In this document: one piece after another, positions 1 through 6,268 of the stretch
Layout of the letters: every line of letters starts with the position of its first letter
Position numbering within the stretch: the first letter of the stretch is position 1
Origin: a bacterium
GTDB lineage: Bacteria > Bacillota > Clostridia > Christensenellales > CAG-138
Reading direction: 5' to 3'
Assembly: GCA_029218485.1 (NCBI GenBank)
Contig: JAQXRK010000255.1
Coordinates: forward strand, 1 to 6,735
Length of the DNA stretch: 6,735 nt
The notes under the pieces: model-generated
What the model was told of the DNA's origin: nothing
Databases searched by the model: none
Seen by the model: only the letters and a program-made list of their open reading frames with translations
Program-made: the position numbers and the translations under genes

Positions 1-1165
1 CAAAGCGGCCGCTCGTCGGAACGGGCGGGAACTCCGCCTTGCTCCAGCGCGCATAAAACGCGCGCTCCTCCTCTGCCGCTCTGCGGCAAAGCGCCGCATA
101 CGCATCGCCCGTGAGCCGTTCGGCGTCCCGTATCCAGCCGCTCTCCAGCGCATCCCGCTCCCGCACATAGTCGGCCGGGATGGCCCTGCCGATGCAGCCG
201 CGCAAAAACCGCTCCCTCGCATACCAGTATCCGGCGCCCGCAGGATCCTCCGGGGCGAACACCGGCTCCTGTAGCCGGTCTGGCACAACCGGCTTGAACA
301 GCGAAAGGCACGGTGCCGAGCTGCCCGTGGCGTACACGCGCACCCGGTCGCCAATCACCGCCACCAGCGACGCTGTCGTCTGATCCCCGACGAGACCGCC
401 CGCGTGCATGCAGGGGCTCTGCACACTGCCCGCCGCAAACGGATGCCTGACGGACGGCGCATGCTGTCTGAGCGCGCGGATGCAGTCGCGCTCGTCGGCA
501 GCGCGCTCCAGCGCGGATGTGTTCAGCGCTTTGCGTCTGCCCGAGCCGGAAAACAGCGTATATATGGGATCGGCGAACCGCGCCGTGAAGTCGCAGGCCT
601 TGCCGTCGCTGTACTGGCTGCCATCCCTGCGGATGGACAACCGGTTGGAAATCGCCGCGCGCGCGGACTTGCGGTATGTCCAGTGCCGCCCCGCCGTCTC
701 AAGGACGTACAGCTCGTTTCTGTCCATGACCAGAAAGCTGTTGTCGTAATAGAACGCATGGTCGTAGCCGCAGTTGCCGCCCTGCCCGTACCGCGCCAGC
801 AGTTCCAGCAGCACTTCCAGCGCGGCGCGCGCGGTTTCGCCGCGCTCGAGCGCCAGCCGCAGCATGTCCATGCCAGTCAGCCCCTCCTTTTGATAAGGGC
901 CGCGCGTCCATACCGCTTCGTTGCCGATGCAAACGCCGCAGTCGTTCACGCCCATCTCACCGCCCCACAGCCATGTGGGCTTCGAGAGCAGCAGGCCATG
1001 CGTCTCCCGCACCTGCTCCACCGGCACATAGGTTGTCTGCACCGTCGCCTCGCGATGAACGGCCGGCTCGAAATACCGCAGCACCTGCGGTTCATTGGCG
1101 CTTCTGTCGCTATTCTTCGCAAAAAACGCCGTTCCGTCTGCATAGAATCCAATCGTATCACACAT
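1..1165 (-). CDS. Secernin-like peptidase of family C69, C-terminus cut by window edge
   Basis: Predicted N-terminal-nucleophile hydrolase of the C69/secernin family; its substrate cannot be told from sequence. The frame is open for 388 codons from ATG at 1165 to the left edge, with no stop. The protein begins M-C-D-T, so removing Met would expose Cys2 as the expected nucleophile. Family landmarks follow in order: KNSDR (17-21) with NEPQ (24-27), the tryptophan-rich WLWGGEMGVND block (65-75) leading into IGNEAV, a YDN-containing strand near 134-155, and CMHAGG (252-257) followed by DQTT. No signal peptide is visible, so it is probably cytoplasmic. Secernins are usually a little over 400 residues, so only a short tail is likely missing. 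An in-frame ATG lies six codons upstream at 1183, but GGGAGG at 1174-1179 sits 8 nt before 1165 and the Cys2 logic also favours 1165. It is transcribed divergently from the CotH operon. The family call is firm, and whether it is a dipeptidase is open. Confidence 0.9.
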   Translation of the reverse strand, partial: MCDTIGFYADGTAFFAKNSDRSANEPQVLRYFEPAVHREATVQTTYVPVEQVRETHGLLLSKPTWLWGGEMGVNDCGVCIGNEAVWTRGPYQKEGLTGMDMLRLALERGETARAALEVLLELLARYGQGGNCGYDHAFYYDNSFLVMDRNELYVLETAGRHWTYRKSARAAISNRLSIRRDGSQYSDGKACDFTARFADPIYTLFSGSGRRKALNTSALERAADERDCIRALRQHAPSVRHPFAAGSVQSPCMHAGGLVGDQTTASLVAVIGDRVRVYATGSSAPCLSLFKPVVPDRLQEPVFAPEDPAGAGYWYARERFLRGCIGRAIPADYVRERDALESGWIRDAERLTGDAYAALCRRAAEEERAFYARWSKAEFPPVPTSGRF

Positions 1166-1173
1166 ACAGCCAA

Positions 1174-1179
1174 CCTCCC
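1174..1179 (-). promoter_or_regulatory. Ribosome binding site of the C69 gene
   Basis: Reads GGGAGG on the minus strand, 8 nt before ATG 1165. It decides between two in-frame ATGs: the alternative at 1183 lies upstream of this site and has no Shine-Dalgarno of its own. Confidence 0.8.
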
Positions 1180-1199
1180 TCATGCTTGGTTTTCAGTGA

Positions 1200-1215
1200 C
1201 CGCGGCAATCCGCGG
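1200..1215. repeat. Perfect 6-bp inverted repeat in the C69 leader
   Basis: CCGCGG, a 4-nt spacer, then CCGCGG again. Because the arm is itself a palindrome, the two copies can pair as a compact GC-only hairpin in the C69 transcript, about 20 nt upstream of its ribosome binding site. No U-tract follows, so it is not a terminator. It could be an RNA structure, a protein binding site or chance in GC-rich DNA. A looser pair of the same type, GCCGGC at 1317-1322 and 1333-1338 with a 10-nt loop, lies farther up the same leader. Confidence 0.4.
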
Positions 1216-1376
1216 GTGCCCGCCTGCTTCAACGCAAAAGCCGTGCCGGAATGCCGAAATCGTCCGCCGTTCGTTTTCCGGCAGAGCGCAGGGATCAACA
1301 GTTTTTCTCCGTGAAAGCCGGCGCTTGGAAATGCCGGCGGGCGATGGTTTCTTCCCTTTCGATGACCTGTGCATTC

Positions 1377-1405
1377 ATTATAGCACTTCCAAAACCGGCT
1401 TCCAA
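1377..1405 (-). promoter_or_regulatory. Sigma-A-type promoter for the C69 gene
   Basis: On the minus strand: TTGGAA (1405-1400) as -35, a 17-nt spacer, and a consensus TATAAT (1382-1377) preceded by TGC, an extended -10. The expected start of transcription is near 1370, giving a leader of about 205 nt before ATG 1165. The -35 matches consensus at 4 of 6 positions, while the -10 and the spacing are ideal. It is the best promoter-like match I found upstream of the C69 gene. Confidence 0.72.
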
Positions 1406-1463
1406 TACAAACGTGCTGTTTCCGTGCCGCTTGCCCGTCCGCGTGCCGGGTGGCGCCTTGTCA

Positions 1464-1492
1464 TTGACGGGTACAGGCGGTTTTGCTATAAT
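1464..1492 (+). promoter_or_regulatory. Strong sigma-A-type promoter for the CotH-VTC-DUF4956 operon
   Basis: TTGACG at 1464-1469, a 17-nt spacer and a perfect TATAAT at 1487-1492, preceded by TGC as an extended -10. This is close to ideal for a housekeeping promoter. The expected start of transcription is A1498 or A1500, about 237 nt before the CotH start codon. The -35 boxes of this promoter and the divergent C69 promoter are 58 bp apart, so one regulator bound between them could affect both. It may drive the operon directly or, given the terminator-like hairpin at 1557-1577, a short RNA with read-through into the operon. Confidence 0.82.
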
Positions 1493-1556
1493 CATGGACA
1501 AGGCGTATCGACGTTTGTCGACCCAGCGCCTGTCGTTCTCCTGCGCCCCGGTTGTG

Positions 1557-1577
1557 CGGCAGCCATTGCCGTTTTTT
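1557..1577 (+). terminator. Terminator-like hairpin inside the operon leader (possible attenuator)
   Basis: CGGCA (1557-1561) pairs with TGCCG (1567-1571) across a 5-nt loop and is followed at once by six T residues (1572-1577), the form of an intrinsic terminator. The stem is only 5 bp, so it may be weak. Its left arm is shared with a possible competing hairpin: CTGC 1541-1544 pairs with GCAG 1559-1562, extended by two more pairs around a bulge. Forming that stem would prevent the terminator. It lies about 60-80 nt after the predicted transcript start and well before the first gene, so it would act as an attenuator or would end a roughly 78-nt small RNA. Confidence 0.42.
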
Positions 1578-1727
1578 ACAGCATAGCCGGCACGGCCGCC
1601 GGTGTTGATCTCGTATCTATCCGATTGGAAAGCGATATTTTTCCGTTCATCAGCGGAAACGGGTTCTTTGTTTTTGATGCGTGCAATGCGTTGGCCACGC
1701 CGGCCGATCCGGCTGCGGAATCCGAAT

Positions 1728-1732
1728 GGGAG
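1728..1732 (+). promoter_or_regulatory. Ribosome binding site of the CotH gene
   Basis: GGGAG ends 4 nt before ATG 1737, a tight but usable spacing. It supports 1737 over the longer in-frame GTG at 1602, which has no Shine-Dalgarno and would put 45 atypical residues ahead of an otherwise normal signal anchor. Confidence 0.65.
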
Positions 1733-1736
1733 TCAT

Positions 1737-4700
1737 ATGAAATTCATTGAAAAAACTGGCATACGTTTTCATCGTCACATGGCGCTCTTACTTTCACTGG
1801 CCGTGTTGCTTGTGCTGCTCCTGATCGGCGGCATATTTTCCGCACGGCAAAAGTCCAGCCACGTCAGCGAATCCTCCTTTCCCGTGCGCATCAATGAGAT
1901 CATGGCCTCAAACGTTCGGTATGGCAATGCCGACGGCGTTTTCTGCGATTGGGTAGAGCTGTACAACAGCTCCCCAAACGATATCGACATCGGCAACTAT
2001 AAGCTCACAGACAAATCGAATGAAGCGCGCTATTCCATTCCTTCCGGAACCATCCTGCCGGCCGGCTCGTACTATCTTGTGTATTGCCTGCCGGATGCAC
2101 AGGATCCCGCCTATGCAGATTTCGGCATCTCCTCCAAAGGACACGAAACGATCATTCTTATGAACCGCCGCAACGCGCTGGTCGATCTTGTGGACACCGT
2201 TGCGCTGCGGGAGAACCAAGCCATGGCCCGGAACGCGGACGGTGACTGGACGGTACTCGATTACGCTACACCCGGCTTTGAAAACAGCGAGGCAGGCTAT
2301 CTCGCATACGCCGCAACGCGCATGGATACCGGCGGCGGTGCGATCATCAGCGAGGTCGTTTCCGGCAACTCCTTCTATTACAACGCCGACGGCGTGGCCT
2401 GCGATTATGTGGAAATCCAGAATACAACCGACGAGGCGCTCCGTCTTGCCGGGTATATGCTCACCGACAACACGCAGGATATCCGCTATGTTTTCGACGC
2501 GGATGCCGTGATCCCGGCGGGCGGCTATCTGACGGTATGGTGCACGCGCACGCCATCGCAGCGCGTGGGCACGGAGCGATACGCGGATTTCTCCATCTCC
2601 AGAGGCGGCGGCGAAGAGATCCTGCTCCTGAATCCCGATATGCAGACGGTTGATCGGTTTCTGACCATCGCGGTAAGTAAAAACGCCGCGCTGATCCGCA
2701 GCGATGACGGCGCAATCGTATCATGCGCCTATGCAACGCCGGGGTACGCCAATACACCGCAGGGCTATGCGGACTATCTCAGCGCGCGGTTCGCCGGAAA
2801 GGGTTCGCTGTATATCAGTGAAATCGCAACGCAGAACACCGGCTATCCGGATGCGGCAGGCCACCTGTACGACTGGATTGAGCTGCACAACGAGGATCGC
2901 CAGTCGGTCGATCTGTCGGGGTACGGCCTGTCCGACAGCCCGGGGAGCGTGCGATACACCATTCCGGCGGGCACGATACTGGAGCCGGACGGTTATTATG
3001 TGGTGTATTGCAGCGCCGAAGCGGACACAGCGAATACAATTGCACCGTTCGGCCTCTCCGCGGATGGCGGGGAAACGATCGTTTTAACAGACCCCTCCGG
3101 CGTCTGTGTGGATGCGGTGTCTACGATCGCAATTCCTGCAAATCAGTCGATGGTGCGGCAGGCCGATGGAACACTGCAGCCGAACGCTCTTGCGACGCCG
3201 GGCTATGCCAACACCGCGGATGGGCGCGCCGCTTACCAGAACAAGATCTCCGCGGAGCCGGAAATGCTTCGCATCTCCGAGTGGATGAGCAGCAACGGCG
3301 CAACCATAGCGGATGGGCGCGGCCAGTTTTCGGACTGGATCGAACTGGTCAATACGGGCGATACGCCCATCGATCTGAATCGCTTCTATCTCACGGACGA
3401 CCCAGACGACCGCTTTCAGTTCCGCCTGCCGGAACGCACGCTTGCGCCGGGGGACTATGTGATCGTATTCTGCTCCGGCATGGAGATGGCGGCCGGCGAA
3501 GAAATCCACGCGCCGTTCCGTCTTTCCGCCGCGGGGGAAACCATCGGCCTCTACTCCGCGCACGGCACGCTGTTGCAAAGCGTCACCGGCACGGCGCAGG
3601 GGCAGGATCGTTCGTTCGCGGTCGAAAGCGACGGCACTTTCCGTGTCACCGCATACCCGACGCCCGGATACCCGAACACGGCGGACGGCTATGCGCAGTA
3701 TATGGCGAGCCGTCCCGCGCCCGCTTCCCTGATGATCAGCGAGGCGGTGCCGAGCAACCGCACCTATCTGCGCCAGCGGGGCGGCGTGTATTACGATTGG
3801 GTCGAGCTGACGAATGGCTCCGGTCAGGCGCTGGATATCGGCGGCTACCGGCTCACGACGGATTCCAACGATGCAAACGGCTGTGTGCTGCCAGATGTGA
3901 CTCTTGCGCCGGGCGAGACATTTCTGGTGCTGTGTTCCGGGGATGCAAGCCTGCCGGCATCGACTGACAATACTTGCCACGCCGGGCTGTCGCTCAACGC
4001 CGTGGAGGATCGCCTGTTCCTGTACGATCCCAACGGCGGGCTGCTGGACTATGTACGGCTTTACGATGTGCCGCCCGATGGCAGCATGGGCCGGCTGCCG
4101 GATCGCAGCGGCTTCTATCTGATGGCCAAGCCGTCTCCCGGAGCCAAAAATACCGCCGGAACCGCCCTGCGAGTGCCCTCCGCCAAGCCAACTTCCGACA
4201 CGGCGGACGGCGTCTATCAGGACGTTGACTACGTGGATGTATCCCTCTCGGCCGCGGGAGATATCTATTACACGCTCGACGGCAGCCTGCCGACCACAGC
4301 GTCCGCCCGCTACACAGGGCCGATCCGCGTCACAGAAACGCAGGTCATCCGCGCGATCAGCTGTGAGACGGACAAATCGCCCAGCGACGCGCTCACGCTC
4401 TCCTATATACTCAATGAGGGGCATACGCTGCCGGTGGTCAGTCTGGTTGCCGATCCCTACGATCTGTTTGACAGCGCGACCGGCATCTACAGCAACCCGC
4501 AGGAGGACTGGGAACGCCCGGCGAGCGTTTCTTTTTTTGATGGAGAGGATGGATTTCACATCGACTGCGGCGTGCGCATCTCCGGCCAGACATCGCGAGG
4601 GCGCGAGCACAAATCCTTCAAGCTGTTGTTCGAGCCGAAATACGGCGGCAAGCTCGAATATGAGCTCTACGATTCCTATCCGGTCAACACGTTCTCGTCG

Positions 4701-5561
4701 CTGCTGCTGCGCGCCGGGCTGGACGCAAAGTATGCCATTATCCGCGAGCCCTTTTTTACGCAGCTCGCATTGCCGTACAAGGAGAACACCCTCGTTCAGA
4801 ACAGCCGCATGGCGGTCGTCTATCTCAACGGGGAATACTACGGCATCTATATTATTATGGAAGCCTATTCCGAAGATTTTTATGCCGACTATTTCGATGT
4901 GAGTCCGGACAGCGTGACCATCATCAAGGGCCATCTCTATGACAAAACTCTGGAGATCTATCAATTGCTGCAATTCGCCTCTGAAAACGACATGGCGTTG
5001 GAATCGAACTACCGCTATCTGGAGGAGCGGGTCGATTTTGACAGTCTGATCGACTGGGCCATCTTTCAGGCCTATGTGCACAATGCCGATCTCTCCGGCA
5101 ATGTGCGCTACATCAAGTGCAGCGAAAGGGAGAATAAGTGGCAGTTTGCGCTGTACGATGTCGAGTGCGGTATGGCGTTCAGCATGAGTCGAAACCATGC
5201 CTCGTTCGACTATGTATACAGCAACGGCCAGACCAGTATGATCTTTGTGCCGCTGCTCAAAAACGCTTCCTTTCGGGACCGGTTTTTACAACGGCTGGCC
5301 TATCACTGCCGCGTGACGTTCCAGCGTGAAAATGTACTGCGCGTTTTTGAACCGCTGGTTGAAGCCGTTGAGGGCGAGGTTCCCCGCAATACGGCGCGAT
5401 GGGATTATGAGCCGAACTCATTTCGGCTCAACATCCAGCGCATCCGCACCAGAATTGTCGACTATGACCGGCCGATGGAGCTGATTCGCGATATCTCCCA
5501 TCGTCTGTCGCTGACGGAGGCGGAACAGAACCGCTACTTCGGAGATTTGCTGCATGAATGA
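1737..5561 (+). CDS. Membrane-anchored CotH-family kinase with five lamin-tail domains
   Basis: A 1274-residue protein predicted to act outside the membrane. A basic N-terminus (residues 1-14) and one hydrophobic helix (about 15-34) look like a signal anchor; no clear signal peptidase site or lipobox is seen. Five lamin-tail domains follow (about 47-815), then a chitobiase/hexosaminidase C-terminal-type beta-sandwich (about 817-892, with IYYTLDGSLP at 843-852), then a CotH kinase domain (about 895-1250). CotH proteins are atypical protein kinases; Bacillus CotH phosphorylates spore coat proteins. Kinase landmarks include HKSFKL (958-963), LNGEYYGIYIIME (1030-1042), NAD (1116-1118) and KWQFALYDVE (1134-1143). 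The last has Glu1143 where an Asp is common. The partner or substrate is unknown; lamin-tail and chitobiase-type modules suggest surface or glycan contacts. It is the first gene of the operon and overlaps the next by 8 nt. The start at 1737 was chosen for its Shine-Dalgarno and anchor; GTG 1602 is the alternative. Confidence 0.9.
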   Translation: MKFIEKTGIRFHRHMALLLSLAVLLVLLLIGGIFSARQKSSHVSESSFPVRINEIMASNVRYGNADGVFCDWVELYNSSPNDIDIGNYKLTDKSNEARYSIPSGTILPAGSYYLVYCLPDAQDPAYADFGISSKGHETIILMNRRNALVDLVDTVALRENQAMARNADGDWTVLDYATPGFENSEAGYLAYAATRMDTGGGAIISEVVSGNSFYYNADGVACDYVEIQNTTDEALRLAGYMLTDNTQDIRYVFDADAVIPAGGYLTVWCTRTPSQRVGTERYADFSISRGGGEEILLLNPDMQTVDRFLTIAVSKNAALIRSDDGAIVSCAYATPGYANTPQGYADYLSARFAGKGSLYISEIATQNTGYPDAAGHLYDWIELHNEDRQSVDLSGYGLSDSPGSVRYTIPAGTILEPDGYYVVYCSAEADTANTIAPFGLSADGGETIVLTDPSGVCVDAVSTIAIPANQSMVRQADGTLQPNALATPGYANTADGRAAYQNKISAEPEMLRISEWMSSNGATIADGRGQFSDWIELVNTGDTPIDLNRFYLTDDPDDRFQFRLPERTLAPGDYVIVFCSGMEMAAGEEIHAPFRLSAAGETIGLYSAHGTLLQSVTGTAQGQDRSFAVESDGTFRVTAYPTPGYPNTADGYAQYMASRPAPASLMISEAVPSNRTYLRQRGGVYYDWVELTNGSGQALDIGGYRLTTDSNDANGCVLPDVTLAPGETFLVLCSGDASLPASTDNTCHAGLSLNAVEDRLFLYDPNGGLLDYVRLYDVPPDGSMGRLPDRSGFYLMAKPSPGAKNTAGTALRVPSAKPTSDTADGVYQDVDYVDVSLSAAGDIYYTLDGSLPTTASARYTGPIRVTETQVIRAISCETDKSPSDALTLSYILNEGHTLPVVSLVADPYDLFDSATGIYSNPQEDWERPASVSFFDGEDGFHIDCGVRISGQTSRGREHKSFKLLFEPKYGGKLEYELYDSYPVNTFSSLLLRAGLDAKYAIIREPFFTQLALPYKENTLVQNSRMAVVYLNGEYYGIYIIMEAYSEDFYADYFDVSPDSVTIIKGHLYDKTLEIYQLLQFASENDMALESNYRYLEERVDFDSLIDWAIFQAYVHNADLSGNVRYIKCSERENKWQFALYDVECGMAFSMSRNHASFDYVYSNGQTSMIFVPLLKNASFRDRFLQRLAYHCRVTFQRENVLRVFEPLVEAVEGEVPRNTARWDYEPNSFRLNIQRIRTRIVDYDRPMELIRDISHRLSLTEAEQNRYFGDLLHE
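1875..4181 (+). repeat. Five tandem lamin-tail (LTD) domain repeats within the CotH protein
   Basis: Five units of 152-156 residues run head to tail: about 47-198, 199-354, 355-507, 508-661 and 662-815. Each opens with a strand ending in I-(N/S)-E (Glu54, 206, 362, 515, 669). Each continues with a D-(W/Y)-(V/I)-E core (Glu74, 226, 382, 536, 690) and a buried strand carrying one Cys (117, 269, 425, 579, 733). Each closes with a (T/S)PG linker, with TPGYANT in units 2 and 3. Bacterial lamin-tail domains are immunoglobulin-like folds usually found in secreted or surface proteins. The units have diverged strongly outside these motifs, so the array is old and not a recent DNA duplication. Confidence 0.88.
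4185..4412 (+). other. Chitobiase/beta-hexosaminidase C-terminal-type domain
   Basis: Residues about 817-892 of the CotH protein show the pattern of this small beta-sandwich: a VSLS strand, IYYTLDGSLPTT, then ARYTGPI and a strand reading VIRAIS, ending in LSYIL. It usually sits beside surface-associated catalytic domains as a spacer or carbohydrate-contacting module. Here it separates the lamin-tail array from the kinase. Confidence 0.75.
4419..5486 (+). other. CotH kinase domain
   Basis: Residues about 895-1250 of the CotH protein. The N-lobe contains a GVRISGQTSRG segment followed by KSFKL, where Lys959 or Lys962 is the likely ATP-contacting lysine. LNGEYYGIY and Glu1042 follow. The C-lobe has the conserved N-A-D ... 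N pattern (Asn1116, Asp1118, Asn1122) and the metal-binding region YDVE (Asp1141, Glu1143). Residue roles are assigned by family resemblance from memory, not by alignment. Confidence 0.82.
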
Positions 5562-6237
5562 ACGAGGGTTTCGTTACGAACAAAAATATCTGATCAGCCT
5601 GCAAACCGCGATCCTGCTGCAATCCAGACTCGCAGCCATCATGGATGTCGATCCGCACGCGGCCGGTGGAAGATATCATATCCGGAGTCTTTACTTTGAC
5701 GATGCCGACCATACGGCCTTCTTCAGCAAGCTGAACGGTATGGATGAGCGCAGCAAGTTCCGCATTCGCCATTATGACTTCTGCGATGGGTTTGTCTCGC
5801 TTGAAAAGAAGGAAAAGATCGGCTGCCTGACCCGAAAGACGGCTGTCCGGCTGGACGGGCTTCTGGCGCGGCAGCTTGCCTCGGGCGAGGTTGAACCCGA
5901 AGGCCGCAATTCAGCCCCGCTGCTGAACGAGTTTTTCATGCTCCGCTCGATGGCGCTGCTCCGGCCGGCCGTATATGTGGATTACGACCGGTTCCCGTTT
6001 GTATGTGCCGAAAGCCATACTCGCATCACCATCGACGCCAACGTTGCCGCCGGCTTCACCACCATGGAGCTGTTCGACCGTGAGCGGCTCACGGTGCCCG
6101 TACTGCCGGAAGAAACCGCGATCCTGGAGATCAAGTTCGATGATCATCTTCCGGCGCATCTTGTTTGGCTCATGGAGGATATCCCGATGCAGGTACAGGC
6201 CGTCTCAAAATACTGTCTGTGTCGGGACGCAATATAG
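5554..6237 (+). CDS. VTC-domain polyphosphate polymerase
   Basis: A 227-residue stand-alone VTC domain, expected in the cytoplasm, where it would build inorganic polyphosphate from ATP like the catalytic domain of yeast Vtc4. Motifs appear in tunnel-fold order: YEQKY (8-12), IRSLYFDD (43-50), KFRIRHY (68-74), LEKKEK (83-88), VDYDRFPF (142-149), TRITID (156-161), LEIKFD (191-196, with Glu192 as likely metal ligand) and SKY (218-220). The basic residues Lys11, Arg70, Arg72, Lys86, Lys88, Arg146, Arg157 and Lys219 match those lining the phosphate tunnel in Vtc4, by resemblance. No SPX domain and no membrane segment are present, and the length is normal for bacterial forms. Its ATG lies in the end of the CotH gene (8-nt overlap), with GGAG at 5541-5544 as ribosome binding site, suggesting coupled translation. 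The membrane role is probably filled by the DUF4956 protein downstream. Polymerase activity is inferred from the family. Confidence 0.9.
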   Translation: MNERGFRYEQKYLISLQTAILLQSRLAAIMDVDPHAAGGRYHIRSLYFDDADHTAFFSKLNGMDERSKFRIRHYDFCDGFVSLEKKEKIGCLTRKTAVRLDGLLARQLASGEVEPEGRNSAPLLNEFFMLRSMALLRPAVYVDYDRFPFVCAESHTRITIDANVAAGFTTMELFDRERLTVPVLPEETAILEIKFDDHLPAHLVWLMEDIPMQVQAVSKYCLCRDAI

Positions 6238-6268
6238 AACAGATGAAATCACCATATGGAGGATTAGG

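Larger units (their letters stand above)
1498..1736 (+). promoter_or_regulatory. Long structured 5' leader of the CotH operon
   Basis: About 237 nt separate the predicted transcript start from the CotH ATG, and I see no convincing coding sequence in between. Several hairpins are visible. A two-part stem sits at the very 5' end (AGGCG 1501-1505 with CGCCT 1527-1531, enclosing TCGAC/GTCGA at 1508-1521). A terminator-like hairpin is at 1557-1577. A pair of overlapping alternatives follows: GGAAA/TTTCC at 1627-1644 versus CCGTT/AACGG at 1643-1662, the latter trailed by a U-rich stretch at 1664-1675. A GC stem lies at 1699-1713, just ahead of the ribosome binding site. I could not match the leader to any riboswitch class I know. 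Short stems are common by chance in GC-rich DNA, so only the overall arrangement is notable. Confidence 0.45.

Noticed and set aside
1166..1370. A known riboswitch or T-box in the C69 leader
   Set aside because: I found no conserved core of a class I know, only short GC-rich palindromes and no terminator.
1180..1374. A 64-codon minus-strand ORF in the C69 leader
   Set aside because: Its ATG at 1374 lies before the predicted transcript start near 1370. The product is arginine- and lysine-rich, with no recognisable features.
1494..1586. A 30-codon leader peptide beginning at ATG 1494
   Set aside because: The ATG falls 2 nt after the -10 box, upstream of the expected transcript start, and has no ribosome binding site.
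1602..1736. A 45-residue N-terminal extension of the CotH protein from GTG 1602
   Set aside because: There is no Shine-Dalgarno, and the extra residues are arginine-rich and precede a typical signal anchor. ATG 1737 has GGGAG just upstream.
404..1750. A 448-codon plus-strand open frame across the C69 gene and the intergenic region
   Set aside because: It runs antisense to the well-supported C69 coding frame, has no family motifs or ribosome binding site, and passes through both promoters.
3084..5198. A 704-codon open frame on the minus strand inside the CotH gene
   Set aside because: Its codons align exactly with those of CotH, and it stays open because CotH here avoids TTA, CTA and TCA codons, as GC-rich genes do. 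The translation resembles no family I recognise, while the sense strand shows clear domains throughout.
6243..6268. An alternative ATG at 6243 for the DUF4956 gene
   Set aside because: It is out of frame with the DUF4956 reading frame; ATG 6269 has GGAGG at ideal spacing and gives the family sequence from its first residues.
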